Assembly (NCBI RefSeq): GCF_038449125.1
Contig: NZ_CP151800.1
Coordinates: forward strand, 2,824,406-2,888,405
Direction of reading: 5' to 3'
Source of the DNA: Kosakonia sp. BYX6
GTDB lineage: Bacteria; Pseudomonadota; Gammaproteobacteria; Enterobacterales; Enterobacteriaceae
DNA: 64,000 nt
Each line of letters opens with the position of its first letter. The stretch's first letter is position 1. Shown here piece after piece: positions 1-8,020 of this stretch. Below the pieces are notes generated by a model. That model saw only the letters and a program-made list of their open reading frames with translations, searched no databases and was not told where the DNA came from. Both the position numbers and the translations under genes were made by a program.

Positions 1-739
1 GGCCCCGGAACGCGACCTGAGTAACTCGTCGAATGCGGCATATGCCGATGGCTGGGGCGAATTTCTGCACGGCATGATCACCGCCACCACCAGCCTTTGG
101 TATCTCTACGCGTTGGTGGTGTATTTCACGCTGTGCAAATTGCTGAGCCGCTGGAAAGTGCCGATGCTGGCGCTGATGATTCTGGCAAGCCTGGCGATCA
201 ACTACTTGCCGCTGCCGTGGTGGGGAATGAACAGCGTCGTGCGCAACATGATTTTCTACTCGCTTGGCGCCTGGTACGGCGTGAGCGTGATGGAGTGGGT
301 AAAAACCGTCTCGCTGCGTCGTTACGGGCTGCTGTTTGCGCTGGCGGTGATTGTGGCATTCGGGCTGTGGATGTTTAACATGCCCCTGCCGCTGTGCCTG
401 CTGTCGATTGTCGGCATTATGCGGTTGTTCTGGGAGATGGAGCAGCGTTTTCCGCCCAGTGAAAACAGCCTGCTTAATGTGGTGGGGTCGAATACGCTGG
501 CGATTTACACCACTCACCGTATCCTGGTGGAGGGCTTTAGCCTGGCGCTGATTAAACCACTGAACGCGGGCGCATGGCCGCCGCTGGCGGAACTGGCGCT
601 GCTGCTGGTCTATCCGTTCGCCTCGTTACTGATCTGTACGCTGGTTGGCCTGATGGTGCGCAAACTCTCGTCCGCGCTGTTTGGCGATCTCTTTTTTACC
701 CCGCCTACCAAGCACCTTGCAGCAGTGCAAGCGCGCTGA
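1..739 (+). CDS. ycfT: YcfT-like inner-membrane acyltransferase-family protein, 5' truncated
   Basis: The reading frame is already open at base 2 and runs to a TGA at 737-739, so about 245 residues of the C-terminal part are present and the start lies outside the window. The protein is a chain of hydrophobic helices separated by short loops, in keeping with the multi-spanning acyltransferase-3/OpgC-like family to which E. coli YcfT belongs. The assignment rests on this character and on synteny: in K-12 ycfT is the neighbour of mfd, as here. The substrate is unknown. The usual N-terminal catalytic His/Arg motifs of the family would lie upstream and cannot be checked. Confidence 0.8.
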   Translation, partial: APERDLSNSSNAAYADGWGEFLHGMITATTSLWYLYALVVYFTLCKLLSRWKVPMLALMILASLAINYLPLPWWGMNSVVRNMIFYSLGAWYGVSVMEWVKTVSLRRYGLLFALAVIVAFGLWMFNMPLPLCLLSIVGIMRLFWEMEQRFPPSENSLLNVVGSNTLAIYTTHRILVEGFSLALIKPLNAGAWPPLAELALLLVYPFASLLICTLVGLMVRKLSSALFGDLFFTPPTKHLAAVQAR

Positions 740-804
740 TCCGGCGCGTCGTATTGGCTAAAAAAGCGTAATCACAGATAATATTGGTATTGCGTATCAG
801 TGAT

Positions 805-824
805 ATGCCCCCATAACGGGGGTA
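805..824 (+). terminator. possible terminator hairpin between ycfT and mfd
   Basis: A CCCCC/GGGGG stem with an ATAA loop is followed by an AT-rich run (TATATTTTATAG). It lies between the ycfT stop and the mfd start and could end ycfT transcription. The T run is interrupted, so this is tentative. Confidence 0.35.
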
Positions 825-850
825 TATTTTATAGAGATCTGACTATCCCC

Positions 851-3800
851 ATGCCTGAACAATACCGTTATTCCCTGCCCAGCAAAGCAGGTGACCAGCG
901 CCAGTTTGGTGAACTCACCGGTGCGGCCTGCGCCACCGAAGTTGCGGAAATCATTGAGCGTCACACCGGTCCTGTCGTCCTCATCGCCCCGGATATGCAA
1001 AACGCGCTGCGTTTGCAGGATGAGATTGGGCAATTTACCGATAACCTCGTGATGAACCTCGCCGACTGGGAAACCCTGCCTTACGACAGCTTTTCGCCAC
1101 ACCAGGAGATCATCTCTTCGCGCCTGTCGACCTTATATCAACTGCCCGCCATGCAGCGCGGCGTGTTGATTGTGCCGGTCAACACGCTGATGCAACGGGT
1201 TTGCCCGCACACCTATTTGCACGGACACGCGCTGGTGATGAAAAAAGGCCAGCGTCTCTCGCGCGATCAATTGCGCGCGCAACTGGATAGCGCCGGGTAT
1301 CGCCACGTTGACCAGGTGATGGAGCATGGCGAGTACGCAACGCGCGGCGCGTTGCTCGATCTCTTTCCGATGGGCAGCTCGCAGCCTTTTCGTCTTGACT
1401 TTTTCGATGATGAAATCGACAGTTTGCGGCTGTTCGACGCTGATACCCAGCGCACGCTGGAAGAAGTCGAGGCCATTAATTTATTGCCCGCGCATGAATT
1501 CCCGACCGACAAAACCGCGATTGAACTGTTCCGCAGCCAGTGGCGCGACAAGTTTGAAGTGAAACGCGACGCGGAACATATCTACCAGCAAGTGAGTAAA
1601 GGCACCCTGCCCGCCGGGATCGAGTACTGGCAACCGCTGTTCTTTAGCGAACCGCTGCCGCCGTTGTTTAGCTATTTCCCGGCGAACACATTGCTGGTCA
1701 ATACCGGCGATCTGGAAGCCAGCGCAGAACGTTTCCAGCAAGAAACACAAGCACGTTTTGAAAATCGCGGCGTCGATCCGATGCGCCCGTTGTTACCACC
1801 TGAGGCGCTCTGGCTGCGCGTGGACGAACTGTTCAGCGAGTTGAAAAAGTGGCCGCGCATTCAACTGAAAACCGAGCAAGTGGCTGATAAAGCCGGACAG
1901 GTCAACCTGGGTTACCAGAACTTGCCGGAACTGGCGGTGCAGGCGCAGCAGAAATCGCCGCTCGATAACCTGCGTAAATTCCTCGAATCCTTTAGCGGGC
2001 CGGTGGTGTTCTCCGTTGAGAGTGAAGGCCGCCGTGAAGCGCTGATCGAACTGCTGGCGCGCATCAAAGTGGCGCCAAAACGCATTATGCGTCTCGATGA
2101 TGCCAGCCAGCCGGGTGCCTACCTGATGATTGGTTCGGCGGAGCACGGTTTTATCGATTCGCTGCGTAACCGGGCATTGATTTGCGAAAGTGATTTGCTC
2201 GGCGAGCGCGTCGCCCGCCGTCGCCAGGACACGCGGCGCACTATCAACCCGGAAACCTTGATTCGCAACCTGGCAGAACTGCATGACGGCCAGCCGGTGG
2301 TGCATCTGGAGCATGGCGTCGGGCGTTATGCCGGGATGACCACTCTGGAAGCGGGCGGCATTACGGCGGAATACCTGATGTTGCTGTATGCCAATGACGC
2401 AAAACTGTATGTGCCAGTTTCCTCTTTGCATTTGATCAGCCGCTATGCCGGGGGCGCGGAAGATAACGCGCCGCTGCATAAACTGGGCAGCGATGCCTGG
2501 ACGCGCGCGCGGCAAAAAGCGGCGGAAAAAGTCCGCGATGTGGCGGCGGAACTGCTGGATATTTACGCCCAGCGCGCGGCGAAAGCCGGTTTCGCCTTTA
2601 AGCATGATCGCGAACAATACCAGTTGTTCTGTGATGGTTTCCCGTTTGAAACCACGCCGGACCAGGCGCAAGCCATCAACGCGGTGCTCAGCGATATGTG
2701 CCAACCGCTGGCCATGGACAGGCTGGTGTGCGGGGATGTTGGCTTCGGTAAAACCGAAGTGGCGATGCGCGCCGCCTTCCTCGCCGTGGAAAATAACAAG
2801 CAGGTGGCAGTGCTGGTGCCAACGACCCTGCTCGCCCAGCAGCACTTTGATAATTTCCGCGATCGTTTTGCCAATTGGCCGGTGCGCATTGAGATGCTGT
2901 CGCGTTTTCGCAGCGCCAAAGAGCAAGCGCAAATCATGGAACAGGCCGCCGAAGGCAAAATCGACATTCTTATCGGCACGCACAAACTGCTGCAAAGCGA
3001 TGTGAAACTTAAAGATCTGGGCTTGCTGATTGTCGATGAAGAGCACCGTTTCGGTGTGCGCCATAAAGAGCGCATCAAAGCGATGCGCGCGGATGTCGAT
3101 ATTCTGACGCTCACCGCCACGCCGATCCCGCGCACGCTGAATATGGCGATGAGCGGCATGCGTGATCTGTCGATTATCGCCACGCCGCCGGCGCGCCGCC
3201 TGGCGGTGAAAACCTTTGTGCGTGAATACGATAGCCTGGTGGTGCGCGAGGCTATCCTGCGTGAAGTGTTGCGCGGCGGCCAGGTGTATTACCTGTATAA
3301 CGACGTGGAAAATATTCAAAAAGCGGCAGACAGGCTGGCGGAACTGGTGCCGGAAGCGCGGATTGCCATCGGTCACGGACAGATGCGCGAGCGCGAGCTG
3401 GAACGGGTGATGAATGATTTCCACCATCAACGTTTTAATGTGCTGGTCTGCACCACGATTATTGAAACCGGTATTGATATTCCGACGGCGAATACCATCA
3501 TCATCGAACGTGCCGATCACTTTGGTCTGGCGCAGTTGCATCAGTTGCGCGGCCGCGTTGGCCGTTCGCACCATCAGGCCTATGCCTGGCTGCTGACGCC
3601 GCATCCAAAAGCGATGACCACCGATGCGCAAAAACGCCTGGAAGCCATCGCCTCGCTGGAAGATTTGGGCGCGGGTTTTGCGCTGGCGACACACGATCTG
3701 GAGATCCGTGGCGCGGGCGAACTGCTCGGTGAAGATCAGAGCGGGCAGATGGAAACCATTGGTTTCTCGCTGTATATGGAGCTGCTGGAAAATGCCGTGG

Positions 3801-4297
3801 ATGCGCTGAAAGAGGGGCGTGAGCCGTCGCTCGAAGATCTCACCAGCCAGCAAACAGAAGTTGAACTGCGTATGCCGTCGCTGCTGCCAGAAGATTTCAT
3901 TCCTGACGTTAATACCCGCTTGTCGTTTTATAAGCGCATCGCCAGCGCGAAAGACGAAAACGCGCTGGATGAAATCAAAGTGGAGCTGATTGATCGCTTC
4001 GGTCTGCTGCCCGATGCGGCCCGCAACCTGCTGGATATCGCCCGGCTGCGCCAACAGGCGCAAAGACTCGGCATCCGTAAGCTGGAGGGGAATGACAAAG
4101 GTGGCATCATTGAGTTTAACGAGAAAAACAACGTTAACCCGGCGTGGCTGATTGGGCTGTTGCAGAAACAACCGCAACATTTCCGCCTGGATGGCCCGAC
4201 GCGGTTGAAGTTTATGCAGGAACTTGCCGAGCGCAAAGCCCGCATGGAATGGGTGCGTAACTTTATGCAACAACTTGCCGAAAACGCCGTCGCCTGA
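851..4297 (+). CDS. mfd: transcription-repair coupling factor Mfd
   Basis: Mfd is a large DNA translocase that pushes stalled RNA polymerase off DNA and recruits UvrA to template-strand lesions. The ATG at 851 gives 1148 residues, the length of E. coli Mfd; an upstream in-frame ATG at 800 would add 17 residues without family support. The N-terminal third is the UvrB-like, UvrA-binding module, followed by the RNA-polymerase interaction region (VHLEHGVGRYAGM), then the RecG-like motor with Walker A GDVGFGKTE at 628-636 (Lys634) and the DEEH box at 729-732. The TRG region and C-terminal regulatory domain follow (GRVGRSHHQAYAWLLTP, then MPSLLPEDFIPDVNTR). It stands alone; a hairpin overlapping the stop codon ends it. 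Nothing unusual is seen. Confidence 0.98.
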   Translation: MPEQYRYSLPSKAGDQRQFGELTGAACATEVAEIIERHTGPVVLIAPDMQNALRLQDEIGQFTDNLVMNLADWETLPYDSFSPHQEIISSRLSTLYQLPAMQRGVLIVPVNTLMQRVCPHTYLHGHALVMKKGQRLSRDQLRAQLDSAGYRHVDQVMEHGEYATRGALLDLFPMGSSQPFRLDFFDDEIDSLRLFDADTQRTLEEVEAINLLPAHEFPTDKTAIELFRSQWRDKFEVKRDAEHIYQQVSKGTLPAGIEYWQPLFFSEPLPPLFSYFPANTLLVNTGDLEASAERFQQETQARFENRGVDPMRPLLPPEALWLRVDELFSELKKWPRIQLKTEQVADKAGQVNLGYQNLPELAVQAQQKSPLDNLRKFLESFSGPVVFSVESEGRREALIELLARIKVAPKRIMRLDDASQPGAYLMIGSAEHGFIDSLRNRALICESDLLGERVARRRQDTRRTINPETLIRNLAELHDGQPVVHLEHGVGRYAGMTTLEAGGITAEYLMLLYANDAKLYVPVSSLHLISRYAGGAEDNAPLHKLGSDAWTRARQKAAEKVRDVAAELLDIYAQRAAKAGFAFKHDREQYQLFCDGFPFETTPDQAQAINAVLSDMCQPLAMDRLVCGDVGFGKTEVAMRAAFLAVENNKQVAVLVPTTLLAQQHFDNFRDRFANWPVRIEMLSRFRSAKEQAQIMEQAAEGKIDILIGTHKLLQSDVKLKDLGLLIVDEEHRFGVRHKERIKAMRADVDILTLTATPIPRTLNMAMSGMRDLSIIATPPARRLAVKTFVREYDSLVVREAILREVLRGGQVYYLYNDVENIQKAADRLAELVPEARIAIGHGQMRERELERVMNDFHHQRFNVLVCTTIIETGIDIPTANTIIIERADHFGLAQLHQLRGRVGRSHHQAYAWLLTPHPKAMTTDAQKRLEAIASLEDLGAGFALATHDLEIRGAGELLGEDQSGQMETIGFSLYMELLENAVDALKEGREPSLEDLTSQQTEVELRMPSLLPEDFIPDVNTRLSFYKRIASAKDENALDEIKVELIDRFGLLPDAARNLLDIARLRQQAQRLGIRKLEGNDKGGIIEFNEKNNVNPAWLIGLLQKQPQHFRLDGPTRLKFMQELAERKARMEWVRNFMQQLAENAVA

Positions 4298-4308
4298 CGG
4301 CGTTTTTG
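4281..4308 (+). terminator. mfd terminator overlapping the stop codon
   Basis: AAACGCCGTC and GACGGCGTTT form a 10-base-pair stem around a 4-base loop, followed by TTT. The stop codon of mfd lies in the loop, so the last sense codons form the left arm. Confidence 0.8.
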
Positions 4309-4330
4309 GTTCCGGCGCTCTGTTTGCTGG

Positions 4331-4467
4331 ATGGCGCGTAACCGCTTATCCGGCCTACATTTTGCCTCCTGCCTGCGGTGGGGTTTGTAGGCCTGATAAG
4401 GCGAAGCCGCCATCAGGCGTTGGTTGCCGCACCTGTTCGCGTAACCGCTTATCCGGCCTACATTTTG
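4331..4467. repeat. REP/BIME cluster between mfd and ldtC
   Basis: Two identical 29-base direct copies (4336-4364 and 4439-4467, each containing CGCTTATCCGGCCTAC) flank an inverted copy (4387-4418, GTAGGCCTGATAAGGCG and GCCGCCATCAGGC). This head-to-tail alternation is the structure of a bacterial interspersed mosaic element built from REP units. Such elements can bind gyrase or IHF or stabilise upstream mRNA; here the location downstream of the mfd terminator suggests a neutral intergenic copy. Confidence 0.85.
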
Positions 4468-4578
4468 ATTTCGCAACATTTACAAATACTTTGCAATGCC
4501 CAGGGTTATTCGACGTGCCTGACGACCATAATTCCATCACACAGATTTATAGCAATGGCCTTATGATTTACATGGATT

Positions 4579-5550
4579 ATGGTAATGATAAAAACGTCGC
4601 GTTTCATTCACTGGATGGCGCTGTTCGCCGTCGTCGCTACTGTCGCCCTCACCCTGCCCGCTCGGGCAAATACCTGGCCACTGCCACCTGCGGGAAGCAA
4701 GCTGGTCGGCGAGAACCGTTTTCACGTTGTGCAAAATGACGGCGGTTCGCTGGAAGCCATCGCAAAAAAATACAATGTCGGGTTCCTCGCGCTGCTCCAG
4801 GCCAATCCCGGTGTTGATCCCTATGTCCCGCGCGCAGGCAGCGTGCTGACTATTCCGCTGCAAACCTTGCTGCCGGATGTTCCGCGCAAAGGCATCGTGA
4901 TTAACCTGGCCGAGCTGCGCCTTTATTACTATCCGCCGGGTAAAAATGAAGTCACCGTTTACCCGATCGGCATTGGTCAACTGGGCGGCGACACGTTGAC
5001 ACCCACCATGGTGACCACCGTCTCCGATAAACGCGCAAACCCTACCTGGACGCCGACGGCGAATATCCGTGCGCGCTATAAAGCGCAGGGCATTGATTTG
5101 CCCGCCGTGATGCCCGCCGGGCCGGATAATCCGATGGGTCATCACGCCATTCGTCTTGCCGCGTTTGGCGGTGTCTATTTGCTGCACGGCACGAACGCCG
5201 ATTTTGGTATCGGTATGCGTGTCAGTTCGGGCTGTATTCGCCTGCGCGATAGCGATATTTCCAGCCTCTTTGCGCAGGTCTCCCCCGGCACACCGGTGAA
5301 CATCATCAATACGCCGATAAAAGTTTCTGTCGAGCCGGACGGCTCACGGCTGGTAGAAGTGCATCAGCCATTATCAAAATCGATTAATGATGACCCGAAA
5401 ACACTGCCGATTGTGCTCAATGCCGCGATGCAAGCCTTCAAAGAGGATGCGCGCAGTGACGCCGAAGTGATGAACCATGTGATGGAAGTGCGCTCGGGTA
5501 TGCCAGTGGATGTCACTCGTCACGAAGGAAATGCCATGCAGACGATGTAA
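4579..5550 (+). CDS. ldtC: L,D-transpeptidase LdtC (YcfS)
   Basis: LdtC covalently attaches Braun lipoprotein to meso-diaminopimelate of peptidoglycan in the periplasm. The 323-residue product has a signal peptide ending near ARA|NTWPLPP, a LysM-type domain (about residues 45-95, HVVQNDGGSLEAIAKKYNVG) and a YkuD catalytic domain whose signature HGTNADFGIG then SSGCIRLRDSD gives catalytic Cys219. A proline-poor C-terminal tail follows as in other enterobacterial LdtA/B/C enzymes. ATG 4579 and ATG 4585 are both possible; they differ by two residues. It is monocistronic, lying between a REP cluster and a strong bidirectional terminator. In E. coli three paralogues share the Lpp-anchoring job; which role dominates cannot be told from sequence. 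Confidence 0.95.
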   Translation: MVMIKTSRFIHWMALFAVVATVALTLPARANTWPLPPAGSKLVGENRFHVVQNDGGSLEAIAKKYNVGFLALLQANPGVDPYVPRAGSVLTIPLQTLLPDVPRKGIVINLAELRLYYYPPGKNEVTVYPIGIGQLGGDTLTPTMVTTVSDKRANPTWTPTANIRARYKAQGIDLPAVMPAGPDNPMGHHAIRLAAFGGVYLLHGTNADFGIGMRVSSGCIRLRDSDISSLFAQVSPGTPVNIINTPIKVSVEPDGSRLVEVHQPLSKSINDDPKTLPIVLNAAMQAFKEDARSDAEVMNHVMEVRSGMPVDVTRHEGNAMQTM

Positions 5551-5565
5551 CGGTTTGCGCAAACG

Positions 5566-5599
5566 AAAAAGGCCTGCGGTATTCGCAGGCCTTTTTTAT
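5566..5599. terminator. bidirectional terminator between ldtC and bhsA
   Basis: AAAAAGGCCTGCG and CGCAGGCCTTTTTT form a strong stem with A and T tracts on both sides. ldtC and bhsA converge here, so it can serve both. Confidence 0.9.
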
Positions 5600-5631
5600 A
5601 GCAGTGGCATAACGTCAGAGGGTGACTGACT

Positions 5632-5889
5632 TTATTTATACAGAACAGCAGTACCGTGCAGTTTATCGTCGCCGGTCACCGAGGTGATGCGGTAAGAAGA
5701 TGCGCCCATCTGTTCGGCTTTTTTCGCTACCTGATCTTCAACAGAAGAGAGGTTGGTGCCCGCGGTCACACCCACGGTTGCCAGTTCCTGCTGCCCGGCA
5801 GGGGCAGATTGCACTTCAACAGCGGCGAAGCTTGCGAAAGAAAGAGTACTCAGTACGGCTGCAGCTAAAAGTGTGGTTACGTTTTTCAT
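5632..5889 (-). CDS. bhsA: BhsA (YcfR) stress-induced outer-membrane/periplasmic small protein
   Basis: BhsA belongs to the DUF1471 (YdgH/BhsA/McbA-like) family of small exported proteins that respond to stress and, in E. coli, lower copper permeability and affect biofilm formation. The 85-residue precursor has a clear signal peptide (MKNVTTLLAAAVLS to SFA|AVEVQ) and the family C-terminal block GASSYRITSVTGDDKLHGTA. The match to E. coli BhsA covers the whole length. It is transcribed away from the TetR-type gene comR, its known repressor in E. coli, and a plausible promoter lies 64-93 bases upstream. Confidence 0.95.
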   Translation of the reverse strand: MKNVTTLLAAAVLSTLSFASFAAVEVQSAPAGQQELATVGVTAGTNLSSVEDQVAKKAEQMGASSYRITSVTGDDKLHGTAVLYK

Positions 5890-5952
5890 GATGATTTACC
5901 TGTTTGCAGATGAAATATGTCGTTAGCGATTTAGTTAACGATCGATAGGCAA

Positions 5953-5982
5953 ATCATAAGTGTGATCAATGTCACCGGTCAA
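5953..5982 (-). promoter_or_regulatory. candidate bhsA promoter
   Basis: On the minus strand TTGACC (5977-5982) and TATGAT (5953-5958) are 18 bases apart, a good sigma-70 match, 64 bases before the bhsA ATG. The space between it and comR (5983-6133) is AT-rich and probably carries the ComR operator. A short palindrome TCATA-AGCA-TATGA at 6029-6042 is one candidate, but I cannot assign the operator with confidence. Confidence 0.5.
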
Positions 5983-6133
5983 CGTCTTTTTGTAATGATC
6001 GTTAGGAAAAATAGTTATTGCTTAAATATCATAAGCATATGATTTAGTAATATGTGCTGTTTTGCCACTGGTCATTCACCGCATTTATTTTTATAATGAT
6101 TGTTCAACAAACCAACAACCAATAAGCGGCACT

Positions 6134-6769
6134 ATGACCAATGAAGTCAGCAGTTGTACTAAAAAAAGCCGTGGCCGACCGAAAGTGTTCGACAGGGAAG
6201 CGGCGCTCGATAAAGCCATGACGCTGTTTTGGCAGCATGGCTACGAAGCCACATCATTATCCGACCTGGTGGAAGCAACAGGCGCGAAAGCACCAACGTT
6301 GTACGCTGAGTTCACCAACAAAGAAGGGTTGTTCCGCGCCGTGCTTGATCGTTATATCGCGCGGTTCGCTAACAAGCATGAAGCGCTGTTGCATTGCGAA
6401 GATAAGCCAATAAAGGACGCGCTATTTGATTACTTCTCCGCCGTGGCGAAGTGCTTTACCAGCACCGAGACGCCCGCCGGTTGCTTTATGATCAACACTT
6501 CCGCGACGCTGGCGGCCTCTTCGCAGGCGATTGCAAAGACCATTAAATCGCGGCATGCGCAGCAGGAAGAGACACTGCATCGCTTCCTTAGCCAGCGCCA
6601 GCAAGGCGGGGAAATTCCCGCTGGCGTTGATATTGCGGCATTGTCGCAGTTTCTCGGCTGTATTTTGCAAGGCATGTCGATCAGTGCGCGTGAAGGCGCG
6701 AGTTTCGACAAATTGCTGCAAATTACCCACACGACGCTGCGGTTGTGGCCGGATTTGATCAAGCCCTGA
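6134..6769 (+). CDS. comR: TetR/AcrR-family copper-responsive repressor ComR (YcfQ)
   Basis: In E. coli ComR represses the adjacent bhsA gene and is relieved by copper. The ATG at 6134 gives 211 residues, as in the family; the frame is open further upstream, but that stretch shows no homology. The N-terminal helix-turn-helix domain (about residues 15-60) begins with a basic KKSRGRPKVFDREAALDKA stretch and continues with the recognition region GYEATSLSDLVEATGAKAPT. The C-terminal half is the ligand/dimer domain with two cysteines (residues about 109 and 114 in CF and GCF contexts). Divergent to bhsA with a 244-base shared control region. Confidence 0.93.
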   Translation: MTNEVSSCTKKSRGRPKVFDREAALDKAMTLFWQHGYEATSLSDLVEATGAKAPTLYAEFTNKEGLFRAVLDRYIARFANKHEALLHCEDKPIKDALFDYFSAVAKCFTSTETPAGCFMINTSATLAASSQAIAKTIKSRHAQQEETLHRFLSQRQQGGEIPAGVDIAALSQFLGCILQGMSISAREGASFDKLLQITHTTLRLWPDLIKP

Positions 6770-6775
6770 GAAATG

Positions 6776-6799
6776 GATGAGACGGGAAACTGTCTCATC
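6776..6799 (+). terminator. possible comR terminator
   Basis: GATGAGAC and GTCTCATC form a perfect 8-base-pair stem with an 8-base loop just after the comR stop. The following sequence is only weakly T-rich (CTGTCTCTG), so termination would be imperfect. Confidence 0.45.
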
Positions 6800-7033
6800 C
6801 TGTCTCTGTGATAGAGATTACATAATTCAATAATAGGTAAAATCTATCAGCCATCTTTCCCGCTTTGCTATCCTTAATTGTGATTATTGCTCTGCTAATC
6901 ATTCAGCGGGTCGATATAAAAAAATAAGCGTCACGATGACGCGTGAGTAATGACTTCCCCTACGCGCTGAGCTGTATTGAATCATTTTTTGCGGAAAAGG
7001 GTACTTCACTGACTGATCACATGCAGAAGGAAA

Positions 7034-7189
7034 ATGAAAATGATTTTGCTATTACCATTCATCAAAGTGTTAATAGTAATAACATTGTTATTTGGTCTGT
7101 GGGTTTTGTTGGGTGGTTCAGTACTGTTCGCGTTTGTCTCTATCCTGATTACCGGACTGCTTGTGGTACGCCAACACGATTTCATTTGA
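7034..7189 (+). CDS. unassigned 51-residue membrane peptide
   Basis: A short frame starts at ATG 7034 (a second ATG follows two codons later) seven bases after a good ribosome binding site (AGAAGGAAA) and ends in TGA at 7187-7189, directly before a strong terminator. The peptide is almost wholly hydrophobic, with two candidate membrane helices (about residues 3-20, ILLLPFIKVLIVITLLFG, and 22-43, VLLGGSVLFAFVSILITGLL) and a polar C-terminal tail RQHDFI. I do not recognise the family. Position between comR and ycfJ, good start signal and own terminator argue that it is a real gene. A longer overlapping frame from GTG 6943 has no such support. The upstream AT-rich region (6770-7033) includes a TATAAA that might be a promoter. 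Confidence 0.7.
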   Translation: MKMILLLPFIKVLIVITLLFGLWVLLGGSVLFAFVSILITGLLVVRQHDFI

Positions 7190-7195
7190 CCCTGT

Positions 7196-7226
7196 AAAAG
7201 CCTCGCAGAGATGTGAGGCTTTTTTA
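7196..7226 (+). terminator. terminator of the 51-residue peptide gene
   Basis: AAAAGCCTC(GCA) and (TGT)GAGGCTTTTTT form a compact stem followed by a T run seven bases after the stop codon of the small gene. Confidence 0.85.
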
Positions 7227-7228
7227 AT

Positions 7229-7263
7229 AAAAAAAGGCTCCCCAGCCTGAGCGATGAGGAGCC
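7229..7263 (-). terminator. ycfJ terminator
   Basis: Read leftward, GGCTCC (7263-7258) and GGAGCC (7241-7236) pair and are followed by seven T residues (7235-7229). It lies just after the ycfJ stop. Confidence 0.8.
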
Positions 7264-7284
7264 AACATGCAGAGTACTACTTTT

Positions 7285-7824
7285 TTACGCTTTGTTATTC
7301 AAAACGAGCTGACCATTGCCATCCAGCGGAATTTGCGTTCCTGGGTCTTTATCCATGCGGATTTTTCCCTGTTGGTCGCCAATTTTGTACGTCACGTCAT
7401 AGCCAAGCATCTTTTCAGATTTGTCATACACTGTGCTACAACGCTGCTGGGTTGTGGTGTAGGTGTCCCTTTCCTGCATCCCACCCTGAATTTGGTTCCC
7501 GGCGTAGCCGCCGCCTAATGCGCCGACCACGGTAGCCACATCCTTCCCTCGCCCGCCACCGAACTGATGACCCAGAACCCCACCGGCAACCGCGCCGAGA
7601 ACGGAACCGGTAATACGGTTTTCATCCTGAACCGGACGACGGTGCGTCAGTGTTACATTTCGACACGCCTGACGCGGTGTTTTGACGGTTTCCTTGATTG
7701 GCGTCGCGGAAACCACCTGCGCGTACTGAGGACCGCGCTCAAATACATTCAGGCTGGCAACTGCGGCAACGCCCAGTGCAGCGGCCACGCCAATACCGAT
7801 ACCCGCTAACATTGATTTATTCAC
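7285..7824 (-). CDS. ycfJ: YcfJ, glycine-zipper envelope protein
   Basis: The GTG at 7824-7822, preceded by GGAGAGAATCCT, gives 179 residues and the family N-terminus NKSMLAGIGIGVAAALG; an upstream ATG (7857) would add eleven non-conserved residues. The protein has an N-terminal membrane anchor or signal sequence and a central glycine-zipper block (about 85-120, GSVLGAVAGGVLGHQFGGG and VVGALGGGYAGNQIQGG) typical of the 2TM glycine-zipper (Rick_17kDa-like) family of envelope proteins. Two cysteines (about 55 and 127) may form a disulfide. The function is not established; family members are linked to envelope stress and biofilm formation. It lies downstream of ndh in the same direction with its own terminator. 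Confidence 0.9.
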   Translation of the reverse strand: MNKSMLAGIGIGVAAALGVAAVASLNVFERGPQYAQVVSATPIKETVKTPRQACRNVTLTHRRPVQDENRITGSVLGAVAGGVLGHQFGGGRGKDVATVVGALGGGYAGNQIQGGMQERDTYTTTQQRCSTVYDKSEKMLGYDVTYKIGDQQGKIRMDKDPGTQIPLDGNGQLVLNNKA

Positions 7825-7976
7825 AGGATTCTCTCCCTGGTTTGCTATTGGTAACAATTCTGCAACTTCAGAAGTAATTAAGCCAATCGGAAAGAGAGTA
7901 AAAAAGGGGATTCAGGGTGGTAAAATGGCAACATTCAGAGTTATCTTAGCCCTAATACCGCCACAGGCAGAGAGAT

Positions 7977-8015
7977 ATTCTGCTCCCTGACGATAAAACA
8001 AGCAGGGAGCAGAAT
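7977..8015 (-). terminator. strong hairpin after ndh
   Basis: ATTCTGCTCCCTG and CAGGGAGCAGAAT make a perfect 13-base-pair stem with a 13-base loop six bases past the ndh stop codon. There is no T tract after it on the minus strand, so it may protect the 3' end or act as a weak terminator before ycfJ. Confidence 0.6.
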
Positions 8016-8020
8016 ACCGA

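Noticed and set aside
1793-4273. Long 826-codon open frame on the minus strand across mfd
   Set aside because: It is the antisense shadow of mfd, whose protein is conserved to the residue; the minus frame has no homology and poor start context.
6943-7197. 84-codon frame from GTG 6943
   Set aside because: No ribosome binding site and mixed composition; the overlapping 51-residue frame with a good site and hydrophobic helices is preferred.
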